From assembly GCA_024697225.1 (NCBI GenBank), contig JAILGA010000056.1:1-64000 (forward strand): a stretch of DNA of 64,000 nucleotides, given 5' to 3'. Below, piece by piece: positions 16,926-26,477 of the stretch. The stretch comes from Lachnospiraceae bacterium (GTDB lineage Bacteria > Bacillota > Clostridia > Lachnospirales > Lachnospiraceae). Each line of letters begins with the position of its first letter. Positions within the stretch are counted from its first letter, which is position 1. Below the pieces are notes generated by a model. It searched no databases. It saw nothing but the letters and a program-made list of their open reading frames with translations, and was not told the DNA's origin. A program made the position numbers and the translations under genes.

Positions 16926-17108
16926 TCACCTGAACTGACAGGCTTCCCCGTCATACGTGTAGCCAATGCCGGAAAGCCTGTTTATCATGCTTTCGATCGC
17001 TTCGGCATCCATCTCCATATCGTCGGCAAATGCGTCAAGGCCGCCCGGATGGTCCCTTAGCCAGGTGTTTACAAAGCTCAAAAGTATCACAGGATCTTCA
17101 GGTATCAT
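16926..17108 (-). CDS. DUF4250 small protein
   Basis: A 60-residue protein beginning MIPEDPVILLSFVNTWLRD and continuing with an acidic helical segment (DDMEMDAEAIESM) and IGYTYD near the end, the pattern of DUF4250. The family has no known function. The start at 17108 lies inside the 3' end of clpB (stop at 17098-17100), so translation is coupled to clpB. The frame is open to 17156, but the shorter start fits the family. Confidence 0.75.
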   Translation of the reverse strand: MIPEDPVILLSFVNTWLRDHPGGLDAFADDMEMDAEAIESMINRLSGIGYTYDGEACQFR

Positions 17109-19710
17109 CTCGTTTCTCCTCTGTATATGCGGTGAGTTCACCGTCCCTGCAGTCAAAGATTATGGTATCCCCGGGTTTGACCTTATCTTCAAGGATGAGC
17201 CTTGCCGAAAGGGTTTCCACATGCTTTTGCACGAAGCGCTTTAAGGGTCTTGCGCCGTATGCCGGATCATACGCCGTATCCGCGACGTATTCAGCCGCCT
17301 TATCAGTCATCGCGACGGATATCTCGCGATCAGCGAGCCTTCTGTTCAGATCATCCGTTATCAGATCGATAATACCGCGGATATTCTGTCTCGTCAGCGG
17401 CTTGAAGCACACTATCTCATCGAGCCTGTTTAAAAACTCCGGTCTGAAGTGAAGCCTCAGTTCACTTATGGCCTCATCCCTCGCCTGTTCGGAGAGTTCA
17501 CCGTCCGCGTCAATGCCATCCAGAAGTACCGGCGCTCCTATATTGGAGGTCATTATCAGTATGGTGTTCTTGAAGTCAACAGTCCTTCCCTGTGAATCCG
17601 TGATCCTGCCGTCATCCAGTACCTGCAGCAGAACGTTGAACACGTCCGGATGGGCTTTTTCCACCTCATCAAAGAGCACCACCGCGTACGGACGTCTTCT
17701 CACCGCTTCGGTAAGCTGACCGCCTTCATCGTAGCCCACATAACCGGGAGGTGCTCCTATGAGCCTTGACACGCTGTGCTTCTCCATGTACTCGCTCATG
17801 TCGATCCTCACCATGTTGCTCTCATCGTCAAAGAGGGCTTCGGCTAACGACTTTGCAAGCTCCGTCTTTCCGACACCGGTGGGTCCCAGGAACAGGAATG
17901 AACCTATGGGCTTACCCGGGTCCTTGATGCCCGCCTTTGAGCGCATTATTGCTTCCGATACAAGAGACACGGCTTCCTCCTGTCCGATCACGCGCCTGTG
18001 AAGCTCCTCGGGCAGATGAAGGGTCTTGTTCCTCTCGCTCTCCGACAACTTGGACACCGGTATGCCTGTCCACTTGGACACAACTCTGGCTATCTCCTCC
18101 TCGGTGACCCTCTCGCTTGCAAGCCTCTCTGATGAGTGCTCGTTTGCGGTCTTTTCCTTTTCCTCCAGCTCCTTTAAGAGCATGGGCAGCCTGCCGTACT
18201 GCAGTTCCCCGGCCTTTGCGAGATCTCCGTCTCTTGTCGCTACCTCTATATCGCTCTTGACGGAGCGGATCTCATCCCTGAGCGCATTGAGCTTCTCACC
18301 GGCGCTCTTTTCGTTCTCCCATCTGGCTTTCTTGCTGTTATACTCCTCCTTGCACTCCGCGAGCTCCTTCTGAAGCTTCTCCAGCCTGTCGCGGCTGAGC
18401 GAGTCCTCCTCCTTTAACAGCGCATTCTCCCTGATCTCCATCTGGGTGATCCTGCTGCCGAGCTCGGCTATCTCGACGGGCATTGTATCCTTGTCCGTCT
18501 CTATCATGGCGCAGGCTTCATCCACCAGATCTATTGCCTTATCCGGCAGGAATCTGTCGCTTATATAGCGGTCTGAGAGCACTGCGGCAGATACCAGTGC
18601 ATTGTCGGTTATCTTCACGTGATGGAAGCTTTCATAGCTCTCCTTGATACCCCCGAGGATCGCTATGGTCTCCTGGACATCGGGCTCGTCCACCATGACC
18701 GGCTGGAACCTGCGCTCCAGAGCCTTGTCCTTTTCTATATACTGTCTGTACTCATTGAGCGTCGTGGCACCTATGCAGTGGAGTTCTCCTCTTGCGAGCA
18801 TGGGCTTTAACATATTGCCGGCATCCAGCGCACCGTCCGTCTTACCTGCACCGACTATGGTGTGGAGTTCATCGATAAAGAGGATTATCTCTCCGTCGCT
18901 TGCCGCCACATCCTCAAGCACGGCCTTCAGCCTCTCCTCGAATTCACCCCTGTACTTGGCTCCCGCAACCAGCGAACCCATATCCAGTGAAAATATCTTT
19001 TTGTTCTTAAGACCCTGAGGTATGCCCTTGTCATCTGCGATCCTCATGGCGAGAGCCTCCACCACCGCCGTCTTGCCGACGCCGGGTTCTCCTATAAGGA
19101 CCGGGTTGTTCTTGGTCTTGCGGGAAAGGATCTGGATCAACGCCCTTATCTCCTCCTCGCGGCCGATGACGGGTGAGAGCTTCTGTCTTCTCGCCTTTTC
19201 CACCAGCTCTTCCCCGTATTTTGCCAGGGTGTCATAGGTATCCTCCGGCGAGTCAGTAGTTACGGTGCGGTTTCCGCGGACCTCCTGCAGCGCGGTGAGA
19301 AACCGGTCCCTTGTTATCCCGTACTCCGAGAAAATTTCCTTTATCTCTCTCCCCGGGTATCTGAGCATTGCAAGGAAAAGCGCCTCCACGGAGACATAGG
19401 AATCTCCGAGACTCTTTGCTTCATTCTCTGCGTGAGTGAGCACCTTGTTCAGGTCATTGCCTATGTACTGCTGCGCGCCGCCGCCCTGAACCTTGACCCT
19501 CTTGTTCAGTCCCTGCTCCACTCTCCTTGTGAACTCGTCCGGGTCAATGTCCATCTTCTCGATCAGTTTCTTTATCAGGCTGTCATCGATCGTGAGCAGC
19601 GAGTACAGAAGATGCTCCTGTTCAATCTCCTGATTGCCGTATTCCGTGGCGATATTCGTGAGGTTATTGACCGCCTCCTGGGATTTCTGCGTAAATTTTG
19701 TAATATTCAT
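17098..19710 (-). CDS. clpB: ATP-dependent disaggregase ClpB
   Basis: An 870-residue AAA+ chaperone that solubilises protein aggregates with DnaK. Domains in order are a Clp_N double repeat (residues 1-145), AAA1 with GEPGVGKTAVVEALA (about 207), the long coiled-coil middle domain (about 410-525) that distinguishes ClpB from ClpC, and AAA2 with GPTGVGKTELAKSLA (about 605). The C-terminal small domain follows. Length is typical. The start follows AAGGAGGTAATCCTT. It has its own promoter, located next to a large foldback element that separates it from engB. No CIRCE or CtsR box was seen. DUF4250 is coupled to its end. Confidence 0.96.
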   Translation of the reverse strand: MNITKFTQKSQEAVNNLTNIATEYGNQEIEQEHLLYSLLTIDDSLIKKLIEKMDIDPDEFTRRVEQGLNKRVKVQGGGAQQYIGNDLNKVLTHAENEAKSLGDSYVSVEALFLAMLRYPGREIKEIFSEYGITRDRFLTALQEVRGNRTVTTDSPEDTYDTLAKYGEELVEKARRQKLSPVIGREEEIRALIQILSRKTKNNPVLIGEPGVGKTAVVEALAMRIADDKGIPQGLKNKKIFSLDMGSLVAGAKYRGEFEERLKAVLEDVAASDGEIILFIDELHTIVGAGKTDGALDAGNMLKPMLARGELHCIGATTLNEYRQYIEKDKALERRFQPVMVDEPDVQETIAILGGIKESYESFHHVKITDNALVSAAVLSDRYISDRFLPDKAIDLVDEACAMIETDKDTMPVEIAELGSRITQMEIRENALLKEEDSLSRDRLEKLQKELAECKEEYNSKKARWENEKSAGEKLNALRDEIRSVKSDIEVATRDGDLAKAGELQYGRLPMLLKELEEKEKTANEHSSERLASERVTEEEIARVVSKWTGIPVSKLSESERNKTLHLPEELHRRVIGQEEAVSLVSEAIMRSKAGIKDPGKPIGSFLFLGPTGVGKTELAKSLAEALFDDESNMVRIDMSEYMEKHSVSRLIGAPPGYVGYDEGGQLTEAVRRRPYAVVLFDEVEKAHPDVFNVLLQVLDDGRITDSQGRTVDFKNTILIMTSNIGAPVLLDGIDADGELSEQARDEAISELRLHFRPEFLNRLDEIVCFKPLTRQNIRGIIDLITDDLNRRLADREISVAMTDKAAEYVADTAYDPAYGARPLKRFVQKHVETLSARLILEDKVKPGDTIIFDCRDGELTAYTEEKRDDT

Positions 19711-19740
19711 AAGGATTACCTCCTTCCGTCTGTTCTATAA

Positions 19741-19770
19741 CATATATAACACATTTGGAGATAATGTCAA
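19741..19770 (-). promoter_or_regulatory. Promoter of clpB
   Basis: On the minus strand TTGACA (19770-19765) and TATATG (19746-19741) are spaced by 18 bases, 31 bases upstream of the clpB ATG. The -35 is a perfect match; the -10 is moderate. The foldback element ends 11 bases upstream of the -35. Confidence 0.6.
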
Positions 19771-19780
19771 GTGTTTTCGA

Positions 19781-20007
19781 AAAATTCAGCGCCGCGGCTA
19801 TATAGTATTTGACATGCAGGATGCTGTATCCTCCGCCCGCTCGCCGGTACGCCTGTCACTTCGATGAGCCCATGACAAATGTATTCTCATACCGAACTAT
19901 ATAAATGGCCTGTCATGGTCTCATCGAAGTGGCGTACAAGGACTCGCGGCTCGGAGGACACAGCATCCTGCCGGGCGGAACATTATATAGCCGCGGCGCT
20001 GAATTTT
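19781..20007. repeat. About 227-bp foldback element with 24-bp perfect terminal inverted repeats
   Basis: The ends 19781-19804 and 19984-20007 are perfect 24-base inverted repeats beginning AAAATTCAGCGCCGCGGC. Inside, 19816-19835 pairs with 19952-19971 with one mismatch, and 19857-19868 (CACTTCGATGAG) pairs with 19920-19931. CCATGACA (19870-19877) pairs with TGTCATGG (19911-19918). The tip at about 19878-19910 is AT-rich. The whole element can fold into one long imperfect hairpin as RNA, or as a DNA cruciform. It fills the gap between engB and clpB and has no convincing ORF. It could be a MITE-like mobile element, a bidirectional terminator (T-rich at both ends) or a regulatory RNA structure. 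Confidence 0.85.
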
Positions 20008-20010
20008 GTG

Positions 20011-20583
20011 TCACTCCATCAGCCCGTAGATCTCCTCGCGGCCCTCTCCGGTCACCGAGGAATAACTTATAAATTCGAGATTTTCGGCGCCATCCAGCGA
20101 AGAACGGAGCTTATCAAGCTCGGCATCCCTTGTGCTATTTTTTAACTTGTCTGCTTTGGTCGCGATGATGGCGGTAGGAATGGAATTATAGATCAGCCAC
20201 TCGAGCATAAGTCTGTCATCCTCGGTGGGCGCATGACGTGAATCTATCAGCAAAAAAACAAGGCGCAGCGATGACGAATTAAGAAGATAACGTTCGATCA
20301 TCCTGCCCCATTTTTGTCTCGTGGATCTGCTCACCTTTGCATAGCCGTAGCCCGGCAGATCCACAAGATACAGTTCATCATTTATATTGTAATAGTTTAT
20401 GGTCTGGGTCTTCCCCGGATCGGAGCTCGTGCGCGCGTAATTCTTGCGCTGCATAAGGGAGTTTATCAGGGACGACTTGCCCACATTGCTTCTTCCGAGG
20501 AAAGCATACTCCGGCATCCCCGTCTCGGGAAGAGTACTGGTGATGCCGCAGACTATATCCAGATTGACCTTGCGAAGCTTCAT
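20011..20583 (-). CDS. engB: Ribosome biogenesis GTPase EngB/YsxC
   Basis: This 190-residue TrmE-Era-EngA-EngB-Septin-like GTPase is involved in large ribosomal subunit assembly. G1 is FLGRSNVGKSSLIN (about 28), G2 falls in the DPGKTQTIN region, G3 is VDLPGYGYAKV (about 74), and G4 is ATKADK (about 140). Length is usual. It lies 13 bases downstream of clpX in the tig-clpP-clpX run. Its stop is followed within four bases by the foldback element, which may end or process the transcript here. Confidence 0.95.
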   Translation of the reverse strand: MKLRKVNLDIVCGITSTLPETGMPEYAFLGRSNVGKSSLINSLMQRKNYARTSSDPGKTQTINYYNINDELYLVDLPGYGYAKVSRSTRQKWGRMIERYLLNSSSLRLVFLLIDSRHAPTEDDRLMLEWLIYNSIPTAIIATKADKLKNSTRDAELDKLRSSLDGAENLEFISYSSVTGEGREEIYGLME

Positions 20584-20596
20584 CGCGGCCCGCGGA

Positions 20597-21904
20597 TCAC
20601 TCCGCTTTTTTGTATTTGGATCTTCCGGCGCGGATTGAATGGCCGGCTCCCTTATTCACCACCAGCGGCTCGGTCTTTCTCTCGACTGCGCTCTCGGTCA
20701 TGACAACTTCTTCGATATCGCCGTCCGAGGGTATCTCGTACATGACATCCATCATGGCCTTTTCCATAATGGCCCTGAGACCTCTCGCACCGGTCTTCTG
20801 TTCGTAAGCCAGTTCCGCGATCCTGTTGATGGCATCGTTCTCAAAGGAGAGGCGCACACCGTCCATATCAAACAGCACCTGATACTGCTTCACCAGCGCG
20901 TTTCTGGGGGTGGTCAGTATGCTCACAAGGGCTTCCTTATCGAGACCCTCCAGTGTCACGGTGATGGGCACACGTCCGACAAATTCCGGTATGAGGCCGA
21001 ACTTGATGAGATCCTGCGGTGTCACATCCTTTAATATCTCGCTGATCTCCCTCTCGTTCTTGTCCGCGATCTCCGCATTGAAGCCGATGGAATTACGGTC
21101 AAGTCTCGCCTCGACTATCTTTTCAAGACCGTCAAAGGCTCCGCCGCAGATAAAGAGAATATTGGAGGTATCGATCGTGAGCAGCTCCTGATGTGGATGC
21201 TTTCTGCCTCCCTGGGGCGGAACACTCGCCACAGTACCCTCGATTATCTTCAGGAGCGCCTGCTGCACGCCCTCTCCCGACACGTCGCGCGTGATCGAGA
21301 CATTCTCGCTCTTCTTTGTTATCTTGTCGATCTCATCAATATAGATGATGCCATTCTGTGCCCTCTCTATATCGTAGTCCGCGGCCTGAATGAGTTTAAG
21401 CAGGATGTTTTCCACATCCTCGCCCACATAGCCCGCCTCGGTGAGGGTCGTTGCATCCGCTATTGCAAAGGGCACGTTTATGATCCTGGCCAGGGTCTGC
21501 GCAAGATAAGTTTTGCCGCAGCCGGTGGGTCCTATCATGAGAATGTTGCTCTTCTGAAGCTCCACTCCGCTGCTGTCCTTTACGGGGGACAGAACGCGCT
21601 TGTAGTGATTATACACGGAAACGGCGAATACCTTCTTGGCCGCCTCCTGACCGATCACGTACTCATCAAGAAATCTCTTGATCTCGGCGGGCTTGAGCAG
21701 ATTGATACCGCCCTCGCCCTCCGCATCCTTGAGATCCTCAAAGTCGGATTCAAATTCATCCTCTATTATGTTGGCACACACAGCCACGCACTCGTCGCAG
21801 ATATAAACGCCCGAGGGGCCTGCTATCAGCTTCCTGACCTGATCCTGTGTCTTGTTACAGAAATTACACCTTATTTCTTCCGGAAAACGCCCTATTATAC
21901 TCAT
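20597..21904 (-). CDS. clpX: ATP-dependent Clp protease ATP-binding subunit ClpX
   Basis: A 435-residue AAA+ unfoldase that feeds tagged substrates to ClpP. The N-terminal zinc-binding domain has CNFC (about residue 13) and CDEC (about 36). Walker A is [15 protein letters not shown] (about 120), Walker B is [10 protein letters not shown], and the IGF loop that docks onto ClpP is visible in [10 protein letters not shown]. Sensor 2 lies in [13 protein letters not shown]. It overlaps clpP by four bases, so both subunits are translated together. Confidence 0.97.
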   Translation of the reverse strand: MSIIGRFPEEIRCNFCNKTQDQVRKLIAGPSGVYICDECVAVCANIIEDEFESDFEDLKDAEGEGGINLLKPAEIKRFLDEYVIGQEAAKKVFAVSVYNHYKRVLSPVKDSSGVELQKSNILMIGPTGCGKTYLAQTLARIINVPFAIADATTLTEAGYVGEDVENILLKLIQAADYDIERAQNGIIYIDEIDKITKKSENVSITRDVSGEGVQQALLKIIEGTVASVPPQGGRKHPHQELLTIDTSNILFICGGAFDGLEKIVEARLDRNSIGFNAEIADKNEREISEILKDVTPQDLIKFGLIPEFVGRVPITVTLEGLDKEALVSILTTPRNALVKQYQVLFDMDGVRLSFENDAINRIAELAYEQKTGARGLRAIMEKAMMDVMYEIPSDGDIEEVVMTESAVERKTEPLVVNKGAGHSIRAGRSKYKKAE

Positions 21905-22512
21905 TTCTCTTTCTTTTTCTCATCCGCGCGCTTCATGATGACGGAATCGATGATGCCGTATTCCATCGCCTCGGCAGCGCTCATCCAGTTGTCTCGCTCT
22001 GTGTCTATAGCAATCTGTTCCACGGGTTTGCCTGTGTTCTCGGCGAGGATCGTGTTCAGATTCTCTCTGGTCCTTAAGATATGCTTGGCTGCGATCTCTA
22101 TCTCGGTAGCCTGTCCTCTTGAACCGCCGGAGGGCTGATGGATCATGATCTCCGCATTGGGAAGAGCCTGCCTCTTGCCCTTTGCACCGCCCGCGAGGAG
22201 GAATGCGCCCATGCTGGCCGCCATGCCGACACAGATCGTCGCCACATCGCACTTGATGTAGTTCATCGTATCATAAATGGCCATGCCGCTGGTGATCTCA
22301 CCGCCGGGGCTGTTGATGTAGAGATGGATGTCCTTCTCCGGATCCTCCGCCTCAAGGAACAGCAGCTGGGCCACTATGACACTGGCCGACGAAGCATCCA
22401 CCTCCTCACCGAGGAAAATGATCCTCTCCTTGAGAAGCCTGGAATAGATATCATAGGACCGCTCGCCGCGGCTTGTCTGTTCTATGACATAAGGTATCAG
22501 ACTCATATTCAC
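21901..22512 (-). CDS. clpP: ATP-dependent Clp protease proteolytic subunit ClpP
   Basis: A 203-residue serine peptidase. The catalytic serine lies in [12 protein letters not shown] (about residue 98), histidine in [10 protein letters not shown] (about 122) and aspartate in TERDNW (about 172). The N-terminus [19 protein letters not shown] is the usual one. The C-terminal tail ends ADEKKKEK, somewhat longer and more basic than in many homologues. The gene is coupled by ATGA overlaps to tig upstream and clpX downstream. Confidence 0.97.
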   Translation of the reverse strand: MNMSLIPYVIEQTSRGERSYDIYSRLLKERIIFLGEEVDASSASVIVAQLLFLEAEDPEKDIHLYINSPGGEITSGMAIYDTMNYIKCDVATICVGMAASMGAFLLAGGAKGKRQALPNAEIMIHQPSGGSRGQATEIEIAAKHILRTRENLNTILAENTGKPVEQIAIDTERDNWMSAAEAMEYGIIDSVIMKRADEKKKEK

Positions 22513-23816
22513 GCCTCTTTCTTTTTGGATTTGGTCTCTTTTGCCTGCTCTACGATGAACTTCAGAGCCTTCTCAACAGCTCCGTTGTCCCTGAGTTCCT
22601 TCTCACCGGACTCTCCGAGGCTCTTCCTGTACTCCTCCCTGTCCTGATGACGCTCCTCGGCCCTCTTTCCGAGAGTTTCCTCGAACTCCTCATCGGTCAG
22701 TGCAAGACCTTCCTTCTTCGCGATCTCCTCGAGGACCAGCGAGCCCTTGAGCTGTCTGATTACGCCGGGTCTCATCTGTTCCTTTACGGAATCCAGCGTC
22801 TGTCCCGAATAAGCAAGATACTGTTCGAGAGTGAGTCCCTGATATCTGAGGCTCATCTCGGTCCTTCTGAGAGACATGTTGACATTGGTATCAATCATCA
22901 TCTCGGGAAGTTCGATCTCGGAATCCGCCACTATCTCGTCGAGGATCTTCTCCTCCCTGGCATTCTCGCCTTCCTTCTTTTTGTGCTCCGCGAGCTTTTT
23001 GGAGATGTCATCCCTGTACTCCTTAAGGGTCTCAAATTCGGAGACATCGGCCGCAAAATCATCATTCACCTCGGGAAGCTCCTTCTCCCTTATGCCGTGA
23101 ACAAGGCACTTGAACACCGCGGGCTTGCCCTTAAGAGATTCCTCGTGATAATCCTCGGGGAAGGTGACCTCCACATCCACAGGCTTTTCGATCTCAGCTC
23201 CGACAAGCTTCTCCTCAAATCCCGGTATGAACTGTCCCGAGCCTATAGTCAGGCTGTAGTTCTCAGCCTTTCCGCCGTCAAATGCCACGCCGTCCACAAA
23301 TCCTTCAAAATCAAAGATAACCGTGTCGCCGTCCTTGACCGGGCGGTCAGTGACTTCGATCATGCGGGCGTTCATGTTCCTCTGCTTCTCGATCTCCTCA
23401 TCGATCTCGGCATCGCTCACGGAATCATCTATGGGCTCAACCTTTATACCCTTGTACTTTCCAAGGCTGACAGGCGGTTTGAGAGCTACCTTTGCCTTAT
23501 ATACCACAGGCTCGCCCTCACCGAAGCTCACTACCTCGATCTCCGGCATTGAAACCACGTCCTCGCCGGACTTGTCCACCGCACCGGCATAGGTCTCATC
23601 GATCACGTCGTTTACAGCATCGGCCTGAAATACATCCTTGCCGTACATCTTCTCGATGATCTTTCTGGGCGCCTTTCCCTTGCGGAAGCCCGGAACATTG
23701 ATCCTGTTCCTGTTCTCGCGGTAGACCTTGTCCACCGATTTCTCGAACACTTCGGTCTCGACCTCGACCGTCAGCACTGCGATGTTGTTTTCCTGTTTTT
23801 CCACCTGTACATTCAT
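22509..23816 (-). CDS. tig: Trigger factor
   Basis: A 435-residue ribosome-associated chaperone and prolyl isomerase. The ribosome-binding signature is [10 protein letters not shown] (about residue 44). The FKBP-type domain contains [14 protein letters not shown] and [14 protein letters not shown] (about 160-210), and the C-terminal helical substrate-binding domain follows. Length is typical. It is the first gene of the tig-clpP-clpX-engB run and has its own promoter; the leader carries a small GTGT/ACAC hairpin and the ribosome binding site AGGAGG. Confidence 0.97.
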   Translation of the reverse strand: MNVQVEKQENNIAVLTVEVETEVFEKSVDKVYRENRNRINVPGFRKGKAPRKIIEKMYGKDVFQADAVNDVIDETYAGAVDKSGEDVVSMPEIEVVSFGEGEPVVYKAKVALKPPVSLGKYKGIKVEPIDDSVSDAEIDEEIEKQRNMNARMIEVTDRPVKDGDTVIFDFEGFVDGVAFDGGKAENYSLTIGSGQFIPGFEEKLVGAEIEKPVDVEVTFPEDYHEESLKGKPAVFKCLVHGIREKELPEVNDDFAADVSEFETLKEYRDDISKKLAEHKKKEGENAREEKILDEIVADSEIELPEMMIDTNVNMSLRRTEMSLRYQGLTLEQYLAYSGQTLDSVKEQMRPGVIRQLKGSLVLEEIAKKEGLALTDEEFEETLGKRAEERHQDREEYRKSLGESGEKELRDNGAVEKALKFIVEQAKETKSKKKEA

Positions 23817-23866
23817 AACCGGTTAAAATCCTCCTAATATCTACTGTGTTTTTTACACGAAAAGGT

Positions 23867-23896
23867 ATTATATCATATCGCTTATGCCAAAGGCAA
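23867..23896 (-). promoter_or_regulatory. Promoter of the tig-clpP-clpX-engB operon
   Basis: On the minus strand TTGCCT (23896-23891) and the consensus TATAAT (23872-23867) are 18 bases apart, about 50 bases upstream of the tig ATG. The -35 hexamer lies inside the 3' end of the CYTH-domain gene. Confidence 0.65.
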
Positions 23897-24388
23897 GCAA
23901 TACTCTCTCCAGCATGAGGCATTTTCCGAGAGCCATGCATTTGAATAGTGCATGTCCGCCGTCACCTCGTTCCCGAACCAGTCCGGGGGCACAAAGCCCG
24001 CTGCCTCCTCCTCCGAATCAAATTCCACCTCGACCACCTTAAGGCCCTCATACTCATCCTCAAAGACATCGAGCTCGGCGTTCAGCCCTTCACTATCACC
24101 CGCGAGCGGTATGACATACCGCGTCTTTCTGATGACAGCTCCGTCGGCTTTTTCCATCAGATGGCCGCAGGCCTCGGGCGTGAGCGCGAGATTGTACTCC
24201 TCCTGCGCCAGCACGCCGGGGGTCCTTATGCCCTTGTATGTGAGATAGTATGTATCATCCTCTTCTCTCACACGGACTGCGGGCCTTCTGCACAGATACC
24301 CCTGTGTTATGTGATGATGCTGATAACTCTCAAGACCGGACGGAAAAGACTTTACCAGAAACTTCCTCTCTATTTCACGGTTATCCAT
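23882..24388 (-). CDS. CYTH-domain protein (inorganic triphosphatase-like)
   Basis: A 168-residue CYTH protein. It begins MDNREIERKFLVKSF, the ExExK signature of the triphosphate tunnel fold. Other tunnel residues appear in AVRVREEDDTYYLTYKG (about 36) and RKTRYVIPL, with acidic VVEVEFDSEE near the end. Bacterial CYTH proteins of this size commonly hydrolyse inorganic triphosphate; some bind other phosphates. The start overlaps the end of the DJ-1 family gene by eight bases. The tig promoter begins within its last codons. Confidence 0.88.
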   Translation of the reverse strand: MDNREIERKFLVKSFPSGLESYQHHHITQGYLCRRPAVRVREEDDTYYLTYKGIRTPGVLAQEEYNLALTPEACGHLMEKADGAVIRKTRYVIPLAGDSEGLNAELDVFEDEYEGLKVVEVEFDSEEEAAGFVPPDWFGNEVTADMHYSNAWLSENASCWREYCLPLA

Positions 24389-24929
24389 ATACCACCCGCA
24401 AGGCCATATCCTCCGCCGCCTGCGTGCCCTGAAAACGCTCGATGATCGCGAGAGCGAAATCTATAGCCGTTCCCATGCCGCGGCTTGTGGTGATGTGTCC
24501 GTCCACGCACACGCTGTCCATCGAAACATCCGCCCCTTCGAGCTTATCCTCAAGACCGGGGTAGCAGCATGCCTTTTTGCCCTTCAGGAGTCCCAGCTGT
24601 CCGAAGATAGTGGGAGCCGCGCATATAGCGGAAATATATCTGCCCGCGGCATCGAACTCCGTGACCCTGTCCGTCAGAGGTTTGAAATTCCTCAGATTCT
24701 CGGTGCCGGGCGCGCCGCCGGGAAGTATTATCATATCCAGAGCGTCAAAATCCACCTGGTCAAAAAGCAGGTCCGCCGTCACCGTTATCTTATGCGATCC
24801 CGTCACCATCCTGTCAGGTCCGACAGAGACCGTGCCGCAGCCGATCCGCGCCCTTCTTAACAGGTCCACGACCGTCAGGGCTTCTATCTCCTCAAATCCC
24901 TCCGCAAGAAATACTGCTGTCTGTGCCAT
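24381..24929 (-). CDS. DJ-1/PfpI family protein
   Basis: A 182-residue DJ-1/ThiJ family protein. The N-terminal acidic residue site is in LAEGFEEIEALTVVDLL (residues 8-24). The nucleophile-elbow cysteine is in ISAICAAPTIFGQLGLLKG (about residue 103), and the C-terminal TSRGMGTAIDFALAIIE matches the family. Members include protein chaperones, glyoxalases and deglycases, so the exact reaction is open. ATG 24929 follows GGAGGTGTTTG and is preferred over the in-frame TTG one codon upstream. It is coupled to the CYTH gene. Confidence 0.88.
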   Translation of the reverse strand: MAQTAVFLAEGFEEIEALTVVDLLRRARIGCGTVSVGPDRMVTGSHKITVTADLLFDQVDFDALDMIILPGGAPGTENLRNFKPLTDRVTEFDAAGRYISAICAAPTIFGQLGLLKGKKACCYPGLEDKLEGADVSMDSVCVDGHITTSRGMGTAIDFALAIIERFQGTQAAEDMALRVVYG

Positions 24930-24947
24930 CAAACACCTCCGTATGTT

Positions 24948-26477
24948 TTATCTGCCGCCCCGCGCATAGAGCGCAGTCATGTGTTTTATTTCCTCCGCAA
25001 GCTCATCCGTGAGCATACTGCCGTCCAGCCTCCAGCACCAGTTGCCGCCAAGGGTTGATGGATGATTGATGCGGGCTTCGCCGCCCAGATCGAGCCAGTC
25101 CTGCATGGGGATCACTGCCAGACACGAGACGCTGGCATATGCGGCTCTTATGAGTTCCCGCGAAATGTCCTCCTCATCATCAAGCCCGAGATAATCCATG
25201 GCAAAGCGTCTGTCATTTTCGGGAATGGTGCTAAACCAGCTCCTTGTGGTGTCGTTGTCATGCGTACCTGTATAAACCACGCATCTCTTCGTGTAATTGT
25301 GCGGCAGATAATCGCTGTCCTCTCTGGAATCAAACGCGAACTGAAGCACCTTCATGCCGGGATATCCGGTCTTCTCAACGAGTTCCACGACCTCAGTCGT
25401 GAGGAATCCCAGATCTTCTGCTATAACCGGCACATCCCCGAGCTTATTCCTCACAGTCTCAAAGAAGTCCAGTCCCGGTCCCTTTTCCCAATGTCCGAAC
25501 TCCGCGGTTTTGTTCTTTGCGGGTATTGAGTAATACGACTCAAATCCCCTGAAGTGGTCGATCCTCAGCACATCGCACTGTGAGAACGCGTGAGAAAGCC
25601 TCTTAAGCCACCACTCGTAGCCGGACTTTTTGTGTTCTCCCCACTTATATAGAGGATTGCCCCAGAGCTGGCCCGTGGCCGAAAAAGCGTCGGGAGGACA
25701 GCCCGCGACCGCCACGGGTCTGCAGTCGGCCCCCAGCTGATAGAGTTCGGGATTTGCCCATACATCCGACGAATCGGGAGCCACATAGATGGGGATATCG
25801 CCTATCAGTCCGATCCCCGCCTCATTGGCATATTTCTTGAGCGCGGTAAACTGCACCGAAAACAGAAACTGCAGAAACTTCTGGAACCCCGCTTCATCCT
25901 CGTGCTCGGATATGATCTGATCCATCGCCTCGGCATCCCGCATCCTGAGCGGCAGTTCCCACTCAAGGAAGCTCTTTCCGCCGTTTATTGCCTTGCACGT
26001 CATGAAAAGCGCAAAATCCTCGAGCCAGAATGCATTTTTCTCAACGAATTCAGAAAACTCCACTCGAAGTCCGGAAAACCCGCTTTTGCCGTCGTTCTTC
26101 ATAAAGCGGTCATACGCTTTTCTGAGGAGGATATACCGGGTCCGGTACACGGCACTGTAATCTATATCCGCCGTCTCAGCGGGCACCGCAAAATCCGCGG
26201 TCTCATCCGCGGTAAGAAGCCCCTCTTCAACAAGTCTGTCCGGATCTATGAAATAAGGATTGCCGGCAAATGTGGAAAATGACTGATAGGGACTGTCTCC
26301 GTAACTCGTCGGTCCCATGGGAAGTATCTGCCAGAAGCCCACGCCGGCGGACTTCAGAAAATCGACGAAGTCATATGCCCCTTTACCGAAAGAGCCTATG
26401 CCGTATCTGCCCGGGAGCGAGAAGACGGGCAGAAGTATACCCGCCTGTCGTTTCAGTTCAAGCGGTCCTCTCTCCAT
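24948..26477 (-). CDS. malQ: 4-alpha-glucanotransferase (amylomaltase, GH77)
   Basis: This 509-residue GH77 enzyme transfers alpha-1,4-glucan chains between malto-oligosaccharides in glycogen/maltodextrin metabolism. Key segments are GRYGIGSFGKGAYDFVDFL, DSPYQSFSTFAGNPYFID, the nucleophile aspartate in DVLRIDHFRGFE, the acid/base glutamate in VIAEDLG and the stabiliser in THDNDTTRSW. ATG 26477 follows GGAAAGGAATAAT. A GTG five codons upstream would place the ribosome binding site inside the coding region and is rejected. It starts inside the last codons of the PfkB-like gene, so the two are coupled. It probably works in storage-polysaccharide turnover with genes elsewhere. Confidence 0.95.
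   Translation of the reverse strand: MERGPLELKRQAGILLPVFSLPGRYGIGSFGKGAYDFVDFLKSAGVGFWQILPMGPTSYGDSPYQSFSTFAGNPYFIDPDRLVEEGLLTADETADFAVPAETADIDYSAVYRTRYILLRKAYDRFMKNDGKSGFSGLRVEFSEFVEKNAFWLEDFALFMTCKAINGGKSFLEWELPLRMRDAEAMDQIISEHEDEAGFQKFLQFLFSVQFTALKKYANEAGIGLIGDIPIYVAPDSSDVWANPELYQLGADCRPVAVAGCPPDAFSATGQLWGNPLYKWGEHKKSGYEWWLKRLSHAFSQCDVLRIDHFRGFESYYSIPAKNKTAEFGHWEKGPGLDFFETVRNKLGDVPVIAEDLGFLTTEVVELVEKTGYPGMKVLQFAFDSREDSDYLPHNYTKRCVVYTGTHDNDTTRSWFSTIPENDRRFAMDYLGLDDEEDISRELIRAAYASVSCLAVIPMQDWLDLGGEARINHPSTLGGNWCWRLDGSMLTDELAEEIKHMTALYARGGR

Noticed and set aside
19711-19800. CIRCE or CtsR operator upstream of clpB
   Set aside because: No TTAGCACTC/GAGTGCTAA pair and no tandem GGTCAAA heptads were found.
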